Origin: Raoultibacter phocaeensis
Lineage (GTDB): Bacteria; Actinomycetota; Coriobacteriia; Coriobacteriales; Eggerthellaceae
NCBI RefSeq assembly: GCF_901411515.1
Contig: NZ_CABDUX010000002.1
Coordinates: 186,001-250,000, forward strand
Direction: 5' to 3'
Length of the DNA: 64,000 bases
Shown here: positions 16,535-25,959 of the stretch, piece by piece
Position numbering within the stretch: position 1 is the stretch's first letter
Layout of the letters: each line of letters starts with the position of its first letter
Translations under genes and position numbers: made by a program
The notes under the pieces: generated by a model
Seen by the model: only the letters and a program-made list of their open reading frames with translations
What the model was told of the DNA's origin: nothing
Database searches by the model: none

Positions 16535-17461
16535 ATGATCGGCGAAGCAAAATGCACGGATTCTTTTTGTGATTATTATAAGCAGTGGATCTCAATTTAT
16601 AAAGAAGGTGCCATCCGGAAGGTAACAATGGAGAAATACCTGCTCACCCATAGTTGGTTGACTAGGCTTATCCCCAATCTTGCTATTAAAGACCTTGATA
16701 GAATGGCTTATCAAGGCCTCTTGAACGCCTACGCAGAGGGCCATGAGCGGCAGACGGTTATGGATTTCCATCATCAGCTTAAAGGTGCGATTCTCGATGC
16801 AGTCGATGACGGTTTGCTGGAGCGAGACCCTACGCGAAAGGCGATCGTCAAAGGAAAGCCTCCACGAGATAAGAAGCCAAAGTTTCTCAACCAATTTGAA
16901 TTACATAAACTTCTGGTTGAGTTGGATTTAGGCCCTCAGCTGAATTGGGATTGGCTAATTCTTCTAATGGCGAAAACAGGATTGAGGTTTTCGGAGGCTT
17001 TGGCTGTAACACCGCGGGATTTCGATTTCTCGCACCAATGTCTTTTAGTCGAAAAGACATGGGATTACAAAGGGGGAACGGGTTTTTTGCCAACGAAAAA
17101 CAAGTCTTCCGTACGAAAAGTGGCAATCGATTGGCACTTAATTGTACAGTTTTCGGAGTTGGTTAAAGGGCTTCCCGACGATCGCCCGATTTTCGTGCAG
17201 GGAAAAGTGTATAACTCGACAGCGAATGATCTGCTTGCGCGACATTGCATGCGCGCTGAGGTTCCTGTGATTTCCATCCACGGACTTCGACATACTCATG
17301 CGTCACTGTTACTTTTTGCGGGTGTTTCGATAGCGAGCGTAGCGAGGAGGCTGGGGCATTCGAGCATTAACACAACACAAAAGACCTATCTTCACATCAT
17401 TCAGGAATTAGAAAACAAAGATGTTGACTTAGTAATGAGATCCCTGTCCGGACTCCTGTAA
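16535..17461 (+). CDS. Tyrosine recombinase of the hsdS shuffling locus
   Basis: A 308-residue phage-integrase-type recombinase. It has an N-terminal SAM-like DNA-binding domain (about 1-100) and a catalytic domain with the family residues: Arg in TGLRFSEAL (about 148), His-x-x-Arg in HGLRHTHASLL (about 248), His in LGHSSINTTQKTY and the nucleophile Tyr just after (about 285). The start at 16535 is preferred to 16391 because AAAGGAG and GAGG lie directly upstream. Size and position next to hsdS cassettes match the recombinases that invert hsdS genes in streptococci and other Firmicutes. It is the likely enzyme acting on repeats A and/or B; which repeat it recognises is unknown. Confidence 0.9.
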   Translation: MIGEAKCTDSFCDYYKQWISIYKEGAIRKVTMEKYLLTHSWLTRLIPNLAIKDLDRMAYQGLLNAYAEGHERQTVMDFHHQLKGAILDAVDDGLLERDPTRKAIVKGKPPRDKKPKFLNQFELHKLLVELDLGPQLNWDWLILLMAKTGLRFSEALAVTPRDFDFSHQCLLVEKTWDYKGGTGFLPTKNKSSVRKVAIDWHLIVQFSELVKGLPDDRPIFVQGKVYNSTANDLLARHCMRAEVPVISIHGLRHTHASLLLFAGVSIASVARRLGHSSINTTQKTYLHIIQELENKDVDLVMRSLSGLL

Positions 17462-17697
17462 ACAACAAGACTGTACGGTCCGCGCTGACTTCGGATGGCG
17501 GCTGCAAAAACAACAAATGCGTAATGGCGGTCCGCCTTTGACCCATCCTGTAGTAGATTGAATTACTAGCTCGTATGGTTATGCAGATCTAGCCAAATAT
17601 CTTCTGTCCCATCTAAGGAAAATATCCTCTACCTGAGTTCAATCATCCTTGACTCATGCTATGCTCATTCGGGTTATCCTTCGAGATGGGAGTCCGT

Positions 17698-20682
17698 ATG
17701 GGTAACGGCTTGAAGCAAGGCAAACGTGCTTTGATCGGGGAACGCGAGTACCGCTTCGTCGAGCTGCTTGAGTCGGTTGGCGGCGATGGTGAAGTGGTTG
17801 TATGCGAGGGCGTCGATGGGGTGAGGCGATACGCTACGCAGGAATCGTGGGAAGCGGGGTGCCTGTATTTAGAAGCCGAGAACAAACGGAATCCCTCGCT
17901 TGTCACTTCCGCGAGCACGAATACCGAGAAGCTGGCTTTATTCCGATCGTTGTTTGCCGTACGGGACGATGTGTATGCGAAAAGTTACTTTAGCAAGAAA
18001 ACGTCGCGTGTTGGGTATGTTCCCGCCTGTTCCAACGAGTGGGTTTCAGGGGTTTGCGGCAAGCCGCGCGTCAAATGTGCCGATTGCGCGCGCCGCGAGT
18101 TTTTGCCTCTCGACGATGCGGCGCTCAAGCGGCATTTCGTCGGTGCGGATCAAGAGGACTTCGGCATTGTTGCCGGCTATCCCTTGATCGACGAAGATAA
18201 AACCTGTGTATTGGCGATCGACTTTGACAAGGCCGACTAGGAGTCGGCGGTGCTTGCTTTTTGGCAGGTGTGCGATCAAGTGGGTGTACCCGTCGCTGTC
18301 GAGCGATCCCGTTCGGGTAACGGAGCCCATATCTGGCTGTTTTTCAGCGAACTTGTTGATGCTGCAGATGCGCGAAGGCTCGGTTGCGCCCTCGTGACGC
18401 GGGCGATGCAGGCAGACCCTCGCGTGAAGCTCTATTCCTACTACCTTCTTTTCCCAAGTCAAGATTTAACTCCGAAAGGCGGCTTCGGAAACGCCATCGC
18501 TCTTCCGTTTCAGGGCGGCGCTATGCGCAATGGGAATTCGGTGTTCGTCGACAAGGCTTTTGCGCCGTATGGCGATCAATGGCGCTTCTTGTCGTCCGTT
18601 AAGAGTCTGTCCGCCGATGAACTTGCAAAGCTCCCCCGTTGTTTCGGCAAGCGCGTGCTGGGCGATTTGGCGGATGCGAACGCTGCTGAAACGGACGAAC
18701 TTTTAGGCGACAAAGGAGCCGATGGCGATGGGGAAGAGCGAAGGAACCCCTCAATGCTTTGGGCATCGAATCCGAAAAAGGGCTTAGGGGTCGGAGATGC
18801 GCCCGAACAGGTGCGCATAGTCCGCTCGAGCATGCTCTACATTGCTAAAGAGGGGTTGTCGGCGGCTGCGCTCAACAGGCTGAAGCGCGTGGCGGCATTC
18901 GGCAATCCGGAATTCTACCGAGCTCAGGCCATGCGCCAATCGGTGCACGGAAAGCCGCGCGTGCTGTACTTCGGGGAAGATGTCGGCGATTGGCTGGGAC
19001 TGCCGCGGGGATGCGAAGATGCCGTTGTCGAGTTACTTGTGACATGCGGTTCGCAGGCGATTCTGAAAGACGAGCGATGCGACGGCTCCCCGATCAAGGT
19101 GAGCTTCAAGGGGGCTCTTCGACCCGAGCAAAAGCCAGCTGCAGATGCTCTCATGCGTCATGATATCGGTGTTCTTGTTGCTCCCACAGCGTTCGGAAGA
19201 CGGTGGTTGCTGCCAATCTCATTGCCCGACGCAAAACGCGTACGCTCATACTCGTTTTGAGGGCTACCTTGCTCGAACAATGGCAGCAGAGGCTCTTACA
19301 ATTTCTCGATATCGACGAAGAACTCCCCGAACTGCTCACCCCGACAGGTCGTCTGAGCAAGAAGAAGCGCTCGCTCGTCGGGCAGATCGGCGGCGGAAAG
19401 CGACTGCCGAGCGGTATCCTCGATGTTGCGCTGGTGCCGGCTCTGTTCGAGAAAGGCGAACTGTCGAACGAGAAGCGCGTGGCCGACATCGTGCAGCAGT
19501 ACGGCATGGTGATCTGCGACGAGTGCCACCATGTGCCTGCATTCAGCTTCGAGCAGATCATGCGCAGCACGAAGGCTCGCTACGTGTACGGACTCACGGC
19601 CACCCCAAAGCGTGCCGACGGGCTGCAGGCCATCGCCTTCATGCAGTGTGGACCCATCCGTTATCGAGCAGAGAAGACCGAAGACGGCGAGCTGTCGTTT
19701 TCACGCATCATGATTCCCCGTTTCACTAAGTCGCACCTCGACGGCGTCGATCCCGACAATTACACCCAGATAGTCGAGGCTCTGAGCCTTGATGCGGCTC
19801 GCAACGATCTGATCGTGCGCGATGTGGTCCAGGTACTTGATCGGGGAGGGACCCCTTTGGTTCTGACAAAGCGCGTCGATCATGCAGTGTTGCTGGAAGA
19901 ATCGCTGCGGGCGAAAGGACGCGAGACGGTGCTGCTCGTGGGTTCGGACCCGCAAAAGCTCAAACGGGAAAAGCTGCTCATGCTCGAACGAATCGAATCG
20001 GGGAAGTCGTTTGCGATCGTAGCAACCGGCAGCTATATCGGGAGGGGTTCGACGATGATCGCCTTGACGCCCTATTCCTTGCGGCACCGGTAGCGTGGAG
20101 CGGATTGGTGGCGCAGTACGTTGGGCGTCTGCATCGTCGACGCGAGGGAAAGCGAGAAGTGGTCGTATACGATTACGTTGATGTGAACGTCCGCATGCTC
20201 GACCGTATGTATCGCAAGCGTTTGAAGGAGTACGCATCGCAAGGCTATGTGCTGCGGCCTACGGCCGATGGGGGCGATGTGCGTGGGAGTTCGTTTTGCG
20301 TGACGAGTACCTGGAGCGATTCGAGCTTGATATCAAGTCTGCTGCAAAGAGTTTGTTCATAGCAAGTTCTGAGGTGCATAAGCGGCGCGTCGACTTGCTT
20401 GTTCCTTGTATCGAGGAAGCTACTGTTCACGGTGTCGTCGTAACGGTGGCGCTTCCCGATCCCGAGGAGGGGAAGGCGAAAAGGGCGGGTATTTGCCAAG
20501 GGGCTGCTGCTCTTTTAGAGCAAGCGGGTGCCTGGTACGGCGGCATCGCGCCGCTGGCCTTTCCGCATGCCGACGAGCAGGTGCTTCGCTTTGTAAGCGT
20601 TGATGTTGCAATCGAGCTGGAAGGGCTCGTGCGAGATTCTCGAGATTCCGAAAATGGGGCCGATGCGACTGTTGCCCTATAG
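17698..20682 (+). pseudogene. Broken primase-helicase of the TOTE conflict-system type
   Basis: About 990 codons readable across one stop and three frameshifts. The order matches AEP-TOTE proteins: a Cys cluster (NEWVSGVCGKPRVKCADCARR), a primase motif (LAIDFDKAD), RSRSGNGAHIW, a superfamily 2 helicase with DECHH and GLTATPKRADG, a helicase C domain with VGRLHRR, and a C-terminal PLD-like segment. Lesions: TAG at 18238-18240 where the family has Trp (TGG to TAG); one base lost in the Walker A Lys codon at about 19197 (GGAAGACG for GGAAAGACG); one T lost at about 20048; one T lost at about 20290. The start at 17698 has GGGAG upstream. No functional protein is expected. A GC content like the host suggests old residence or a similar donor. 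Confidence 0.88.
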
Positions 20683-20758
20683 CGGAGCGAATATATCGTT
20701 GCAGGATCGTGCACCAGAATCGCGTTATCCCGGAAATCCCAAAAGAGTTTTCATATAC

Positions 20759-20774
20759 GGATAAAATAATATCC
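20759..20774 (+). promoter_or_regulatory. Candidate HipB operator 1
   Basis: Palindrome-like GGATAAAATAATATCC upstream of hipB. It contains GGATA and TATCC arms, the same half-sites used in reverse order by the known HipB operator (TATCC-N8-GGATA). It sits where a -10 region could be, so repressor binding would block transcription. Confidence 0.5.
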
Positions 20775-20796
20775 CTATCTAGCAAATTTCTCCATA

Positions 20797-21096
20797 ATGG
20801 CTAAAATACTATCCATGATTAACCTCGATCAAAGAACCGCTCCTGAGATAGGCGCATCGATTGCGTCTCGAGTGCGCATGCGCCGAAAAGAGCTGAAGCT
20901 TACGCAAGAGCAACTGAGCCGCAAGGCGGGTATGTCGCTTGCGTCGTATAAGCGCTTCGAGCAGAAGGGGCTCATCTCCCTCGATGCGCTCATCCGCATA
21001 GCAATGGCTCTGGATTGCGAAGATGATTTCGATGGGCTCTTTTCAAAACGCGGATATGCGTCGATAGAGGAGGTGCTTCGTGGCCAAAGCCGTTGA
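20797..21096 (+). CDS. hipB: HipB-like antitoxin, XRE family
   Basis: A 99-residue Cro/C1 helix-turn-helix protein (RVRMRRKELKLTQEQLSRKA, then SLASYKRFEQKGLISLDAL) immediately before a HipA kinase gene, which it overlaps by 17 bases. This is the standard hipBA order: HipB binds and neutralises HipA and represses the operon. The ATG at 20797 is used here. The ATG at 20815 is equally possible, since neither has a clear ribosome site and the second lies just after operator 2, which would suit a leaderless message. Confidence 0.85.
   Translation: MAKILSMINLDQRTAPEIGASIASRVRMRRKELKLTQEQLSRKAGMSLASYKRFEQKGLISLDALIRIAMALDCEDDFDGLFSKRGYASIEEVLRGQSR
20799..20814 (+). promoter_or_regulatory. Candidate HipB operator 2
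   Basis: GGCTAAAATACTATCC matches operator 1 at 14 of 16 bases, 40 bases downstream, ending just before the second ATG of hipB at 20815. Two near-identical sites around a start favour autoregulation. Confidence 0.45.
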
Positions 21097-22303
21097 TCAG
21101 TCGCGCTTCAACAACGCTTCGGGTGATGGATCGCCTGCAAGGCGTCACGCGCCCGAAGGACTGAGCGGCTCCGATCTCGCCATTGCATCCCTTCGGGTTA
21201 TTATGCACGGCAGGCTAGTCGGAACGCTCGCTCAAACCGAGGATGGCGTAGTCGCTTTCCAGTATGCGAGCTCATGGGTGGAAGAGGGCTTCTCGCTGAG
21301 CCCTTTGAGCCTCCCGCTGGAAAGCAAAGTGTTTGTTGCGAAACCGCATCCGCTTGGGGGACTGTTTGGCGTTTTCGACGACAGCCTACCCGATGGTTGG
21401 GGGCGTCTTTTGGTGGATCGAACCCTGCGAGAGCGCGGACTCGATCCTTATTCTATCGGCTCGCTTGCGCGCCTTGCCATCGTAGGGAAAAGCGGCATGG
21501 GGGCGCTCGAATACGAGCCGGAAGTTTCCCTCGCGCCGTCGTCTGCGCTTCGCGATCTTGACGAGATAGCGGCAGCGTGCGCCGAAATGCTCGCTACGGA
21601 TTATTCGGAGGATATCGATGCCCTTTTTGCGCTGGGCGGCTCATCTGGCGGCGCGCGACCAAAGATCCTGACAACCATCGACAGTGAAGACTGGATCGTC
21701 AAATTTCCCTCTTCCTTCGACCACGATCGCATTGGTGCGGAAGAATATGCACTCGCATGTGCGGCAAAAGCGTGCGGAATCGAAATGCCCGAAGTTCGGT
21801 TATTGCCCTCCAAAGTACGCTCGGGCTATTTCGCAATTAAGCGTTTCGACAGGGTCTGTACCTCACAAGGCGGTGTTCGCAAGGTCCATATGGCTTCGGT
21901 CGGCGCGCTTCTAGAAACCTCGCACCGCACACCCAAGCTCGATTACGATGTACTTATGCGGCTAACGCTCCGCCTCACCGATGATATGGAAGAAGTCGAG
22001 CGGCTGTACCGCCTCATGGCGTTCAACGTGCTCATAGGCAACAGAGACGACCACGCCAAGAACTTTACGTTTCTCCATGAAGACTCGCTTGATGCATGGA
22101 CTCTGTCCCCTGCGTATGATTTGACGAGAAACCCAGGCATGAACGGCGAGCATGCCACGACCGTCAACGGAAAAGGGAAGGGTATATCGCGCGCAGACCT
22201 GATAGAAGTCGGTTTGCGGGCCGGACTGCCTTCTCGCATTGTGCGTTCGGCAACCGAAGAGGTTGAGGAAGCGGCGCGCGAGGTGTTGAGGGAGTTGGGT
22301 TAG
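21080..22303 (+). CDS. hipA: HipA-family serine/threonine kinase toxin
   Basis: A 407-residue HipA. It has an N-terminal HipA_N region (about 35-140, with GLFGVFDDSLPDGWGRLL), the P-loop-like GGSSGGARPKIL (about 190-200), the catalytic loop IGNRDDHAKN (about 315-325) and the metal-binding SPAYDLT (about 338). HipA kinases phosphorylate aminoacyl-tRNA synthetases (GltX in E. coli) and cause growth arrest when HipB is lost. The start is GTG at 21080 with GAGGAGG close upstream, overlapping hipB. All kinase motifs look intact, so the toxin should be functional. Confidence 0.92.
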   Translation: MAKAVDQSRFNNASGDGSPARRHAPEGLSGSDLAIASLRVIMHGRLVGTLAQTEDGVVAFQYASSWVEEGFSLSPLSLPLESKVFVAKPHPLGGLFGVFDDSLPDGWGRLLVDRTLRERGLDPYSIGSLARLAIVGKSGMGALEYEPEVSLAPSSALRDLDEIAAACAEMLATDYSEDIDALFALGGSSGGARPKILTTIDSEDWIVKFPSSFDHDRIGAEEYALACAAKACGIEMPEVRLLPSKVRSGYFAIKRFDRVCTSQGGVRKVHMASVGALLETSHRTPKLDYDVLMRLTLRLTDDMEEVERLYRLMAFNVLIGNRDDHAKNFTFLHEDSLDAWTLSPAYDLTRNPGMNGEHATTVNGKGKGISRADLIEVGLRAGLPSRIVRSATEEVEEAAREVLRELG

Positions 22304-22616
22304 ATTCCCGTTGTGCCCCAGTCGCCATCCCGGTTGCTTTGCGCCGATGCTTTTGACGTCGGGAGCATGGCGAAATACCCAGTGAGCTGGAAATCACCGT
22401 ATGAGTGGAACGGTTTGTCCTCAAGGCAAAGTCAAAATTGATGTGTACGTGCGGTTGACTGAATCGTCTTCGCAATGCGATTGTGGGTAGCTGAGCTACG
22501 GGAGCCGGACGGCAAAGGTAAGTTCACTTCTTCGCCACGGGTTTCTTGTGCTGCTCTTTACCTTTAGCCTACTATATTAGGCGTTTTGCGCTGTTGGAGG
22601 CAATAGGCTGTTCTCC
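22304..22616. other. Gap after hipA (313 bases)
   Basis: No supported gene. It contains the end of the hipA transcript and the promoter region of the small XRE gene (TATATT at about 22573 could be a -10). Confidence 0.4.
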
Positions 22617-22838
22617 ATGGATGCGGCTACGTACAAAACGATCATCGGCGGGAAGATACGGGCAGCTCGACGCGCTAACGGCATGAGCGTCGAGAAGCTT
22701 GCGCTCATGATCGGCGTCAATCGCAACTACCTACGCAACATAGAACTCGGCAGGGCTAACCCCACCCTCGACATCATCATGAAGATCGCCGACGGCTTGG
22801 GCCTGGCCATCTGGGAGCTCATGTCTCCCGACAAATAA
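22617..22838 (+). CDS. Small XRE-family regulator
   Basis: A 73-residue single-domain helix-turn-helix protein: IIGGKIRAARRANGMSVEKL, then IGVNRNYLRNIELGRANPTL and a closing helix. It is short enough to be only the DNA-binding domain, like many controller (C) proteins of restriction systems and small phage repressors. The nearest strong ribosome-like sequence (GGAGG) lies about 17 bases before the ATG, so initiation is unusual or the start is imperfectly placed. It is the last gene of the first accessory island. Its targets are unknown. Confidence 0.78.
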   Translation: MDAATYKTIIGGKIRAARRANGMSVEKLALMIGVNRNYLRNIELGRANPTLDIIMKIADGLGLAIWELMSPDK

Positions 22839-22992
22839 GGAGCCGTCCGACCGCTCGTGCGTTTGGGCTTCGCCCCCCCCGGGTATCGGAAGGGCCTGTC
22901 GGGCAAGCTTGTGAATGCGGGTATGGGCAGCCCTGCGCTCGAACGCCCCGAAGGGTTCGCCGCTCGATATGGCCTCCGCGCGGAAAGCGCGA

Positions 22993-23002
22993 GTGGTATA
23001 AT
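22993..23002 (+). promoter_or_regulatory. Extended -10 promoter for the MalT-like regulator
   Basis: GTGGTATAAT, an extended -10 (TGG before TATAAT), about 75 bases before the GTG start at 23077. No good -35 is visible at 17 bases, as expected for extended -10 promoters. Confidence 0.5.
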
Positions 23003-23076
23003 CGGCTCCCAGAAGAACTTACCCGTAGGTTTTGGCGGTCGGGATGGGCGGAGTTCATCGCACGTCAGGGGGAAGC

Positions 23077-25701
23077 GTGGCGAAATCCGGGAAACATATG
23101 GCGTTGCTGCCTACTAAAGTTTGCAGACCCGAGCCATCGGATAAGGCGGTGGTGCGCGAGCGCGTGGCCGAAAAGCTAGCGCGTACTATGGACTACAAGG
23201 TGGTAACGGTGGTATCGCCTGCGGGATTCGGCAAGACCACCGCCGTCTCGTCCTGGTCTGCAACTTTGGACGACACGACGGTCGCCTGGCTGCATGTGGA
23301 TGAGGTCGATTCAGGGGCAGATCGCTTCTGGAGCTATTTCCTGGGAGCTCTCGAGGTGGCTGATCCTGCGCTTGGCGAAAGGCTCGATGCGATGCTTGCG
23401 CTCCAGGGTCCCGTTCATGCATTCCTCGATGAGCTCATAATGGGTCTCGCTGCATACGAAAAGCCGTGCGTCATCGTTCTGGAGGACTACCACAGGCTTT
23501 CCGAGGCGGATGAGATACACGAGGGTATCAGCTACGTGATCCGCCATCTTCCCGAAAACGCGCATCTAATTATCACTTCGCGTGCGATTCCCCCCATTCC
23601 GCTGTCTAAAATTCGCGTGCGAGGCGAACTTCTTGCGGTGGATGAAGAGGATCTTGCGTTCACGCCGCAAGAAACGGGCCTTGCCATGCTCGAGCACGGG
23701 GTGCGTTTGACCAAAGAAGATGCGCAGCGGGTCTTTGACGCGTTGCATGGTTGGCCGGCAGGCGTCGCCATCATCGGCCTTTTGTGCGAGTCGGGGGCGT
23801 CCGAAGAAGTGGAGCGCGCCCTTGCGAGCGCTCGCCATGATATCAGGGCTTACCTTGTCGAGGAGGTGCTTGACGGCTTACCGAACAACGTCCAGGATTT
23901 TCTCGAGGCCACGGCCATCGTCGATTCGTACAGCATCGATTTGGCTTGCGAGCTTACGGGGCTTGAGCGTGGGGCGGTGTCCGCCATTGTCGAAGAGCTG
24001 ATGAGAAACGGCCTGTTCATCGGGCGTACGGAGCAAGACGGTTCGGGCGAGGCATGGTACCGCTACCACCATCTGTTCGCGGAGCTTCTCGAAGACAGGC
24101 TTCGCCGGATGGACGAACCGAAAACGAGGGCCCTCGCCTCCAGGGCTCGCGATTGGCTCGGCGCTCATGGCTACCTTGACAGTGCAGTCGAGCTCTCTTG
24201 CAGAATCGAGGATTACGGCTATGCGCGCTCCGTGCTGCTTGGGCAGTGGGAGACCTGCTATACGAGCGATTCTCATCGCATGCTTCTCAGATGGGCGGAT
24301 CTTATGCCCGAAGACGAGGTGAAGGCGGATCCTCTCGTGTGCATCGTGTTGGCCCTTCCCATCATGATGGCTGCTGACTACGAGAGGGCCCGAGACTACA
24401 TCCGGATAGCGGAAGCGGGCTGCGAGCGTTTGGATCCGGGCGATGCGCACGATATGCTCTTCGGCTTGTGTATGATGCAGCGGGCCTATCTCGCAACGTA
24501 TCAGAACCATCGCGAGGAATCTGCCCGTTTCGCGTCGGCCGCGCTTGAGCGTCTTCCGCATGATGAAGCGGCGTATCTGCGAGGAACGATGAAGCAGGTT
24601 CTTGCTTCGTGCCACTGCTACGACGATCCGCTCGCATCCAAGCACGACCTCGAGGCGATCATCGCCGAACAGCGCGAGCGGGGAAACGCGAGTCTTTTGA
24701 GCGCTCTTTACTGCAATCTCGCGGTGCTCGATGCCCAGCTCGGGCTCGACGGCAAGTCGAAGTACATGTGCGAGCGCGCGTATGCTTTGTTCGATGAGAA
24801 AGACCGCTGTTACATGCCGATATACACCTTCGCCTACTACGCGGAGATGCTCTGCGCCTACGGGCGGGGGGACTTCGAAGAAGCGCTTGCGTTGTACGAA
24901 AGGTACGAGGGGGCCAATCTTGGCATCATCGTGTCTCATTACGATACCGAAGCGCTCTGCCTCAAGGCGAAGGCTCTCTATCGTCTCGGCATGCCCCAGG
25001 CAAGGCAAGTTTTTCTCGATGCTTGGGGTTCAAACGAAAATGCGGTGTATATGACGGTGCCTTCGCTTACGATGATGCGCGACTGGTGCGGTGTGTTCGG
25101 ATCAGACGAGCCCCCTCGTTGCAACGTTGCGGGCGCGTTCGACCATGCCCGTGTGTTCTTGGGTATGAGGGATTACGCGTTGGGCAACATGGCTGCATGC
25201 GAGAGGGCCTGTCGCACGGCTGATGAGCTGTCTGAGCGCAACCGCGCCGCGAAGATCGCAGGCGATATCGTTGCGGCGCTCTTCTCTTTCGCAACAGGGC
25301 ATTTGAGACGCGCTGGCGAATACGTACGTGCTGCGGCTTCTCTCGCAAGCGGCAGCGGGCTCGTTCAGTTGTTGTACGAAAACGCGCTCGACCTCAGGGG
25401 AGCGGCCGAGTTTGCCCTTGAGGACGCAGGTATCTCCGCAGACGAAAAGGCTGTGCTTGAGGAAACGGTGCGAGTTTGCGATGCTGCATCTTCGCTGCAT
25501 GTTCCCCCTCAACTTACCGAACGCGAGCTCGAGGTGCTCAAGGAACTCGCGGGGGGAGCGACGGTAGCCCAGGCGGCGTCAAGTCTCTTCATTTCGAAGG
25601 ATACTGCAAAAAGCCACCTCCAGAATGCCTACGGCAAGCTCAAGGTCCACTCCAAGGTGCAGGCCATATCGGTCTTGCGCGAACGAGGCATCCTCGACTG
25701 A
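23077..25701 (+). CDS. MalT-like LuxR-family transcription regulator (STAND ATPase)
   Basis: An 874-residue regulator. The N-terminal NTPase has Walker A SPAGFGKTT (47-55) and a Walker B-like strand CVIVLEDYHRLS. The middle is helical, TPR-like. The C-terminal LuxR helix-turn-helix reads LTERELEVLKELAGGATVAQ then ISKDTAKSHLQNAYGKL. MalT-type proteins oligomerise with ATP and an inducer, then activate promoters. The start is GTG at 23077, where AGGGGGA sits at ideal distance; the frame is open back to 23032 without such a site. It directly precedes the molybdopterin oxidoreductase operon, which carries TCACC/GGTGA half-sites upstream and is its likely target. Confidence 0.92.
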   Translation: MAKSGKHMALLPTKVCRPEPSDKAVVRERVAEKLARTMDYKVVTVVSPAGFGKTTAVSSWSATLDDTTVAWLHVDEVDSGADRFWSYFLGALEVADPALGERLDAMLALQGPVHAFLDELIMGLAAYEKPCVIVLEDYHRLSEADEIHEGISYVIRHLPENAHLIITSRAIPPIPLSKIRVRGELLAVDEEDLAFTPQETGLAMLEHGVRLTKEDAQRVFDALHGWPAGVAIIGLLCESGASEEVERALASARHDIRAYLVEEVLDGLPNNVQDFLEATAIVDSYSIDLACELTGLERGAVSAIVEELMRNGLFIGRTEQDGSGEAWYRYHHLFAELLEDRLRRMDEPKTRALASRARDWLGAHGYLDSAVELSCRIEDYGYARSVLLGQWETCYTSDSHRMLLRWADLMPEDEVKADPLVCIVLALPIMMAADYERARDYIRIAEAGCERLDPGDAHDMLFGLCMMQRAYLATYQNHREESARFASAALERLPHDEAAYLRGTMKQVLASCHCYDDPLASKHDLEAIIAEQRERGNASLLSALYCNLAVLDAQLGLDGKSKYMCERAYALFDEKDRCYMPIYTFAYYAEMLCAYGRGDFEEALALYERYEGANLGIIVSHYDTEALCLKAKALYRLGMPQARQVFLDAWGSNENAVYMTVPSLTMMRDWCGVFGSDEPPRCNVAGAFDHARVFLGMRDYALGNMAACERACRTADELSERNRAAKIAGDIVAALFSFATGHLRRAGEYVRAAASLASGSGLVQLLYENALDLRGAAEFALEDAGISADEKAVLEETVRVCDAASSLHVPPQLTERELEVLKELAGGATVAQAASSLFISKDTAKSHLQNAYGKLKVHSKVQAISVLRERGILD

Positions 25702-25729
25702 TCCGATCCGGGCGCATGCTGCACTCGAA

Positions 25730-25785
25730 TCACCCCGCCCTCACCTCTTCGGGTGATATGCGCCGCGCCCGCTCGATCCCACAAT
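25730..25785 (+). promoter_or_regulatory. Candidate activator site and promoter of the oxidoreductase operon
   Basis: Three half-sites at 11-base spacing: TCACC at 25730 and 25741, then GGTGA at 25752. GGGTGAT (25751-25757) is followed after 15 bases by TCGATCCCACAATGAA (25773-25788). The same arrangement, with a 13-base gap, precedes the flavoprotein gene at 41841. CACAAT may be the -10, which would place GGTGA over the -35 as in activator-dependent promoters. Confidence 0.5.
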
Positions 25786-25959
25786 GAAACGAGTTCATCC
25801 CCGTAGGGGTTCGTGGAAAGCGGGGATGCGGGGGTTTGCTTGGACGAGATCGCTTGACGGGAGGCTGCGATTCCGACCGTCTTCGCTGTATGCGCATGTC
25901 TTTCTTCGACTGATCTTGCCTGAGGGAACCTTTGACTCGAGATGAGAGGAAGGTGCAAG

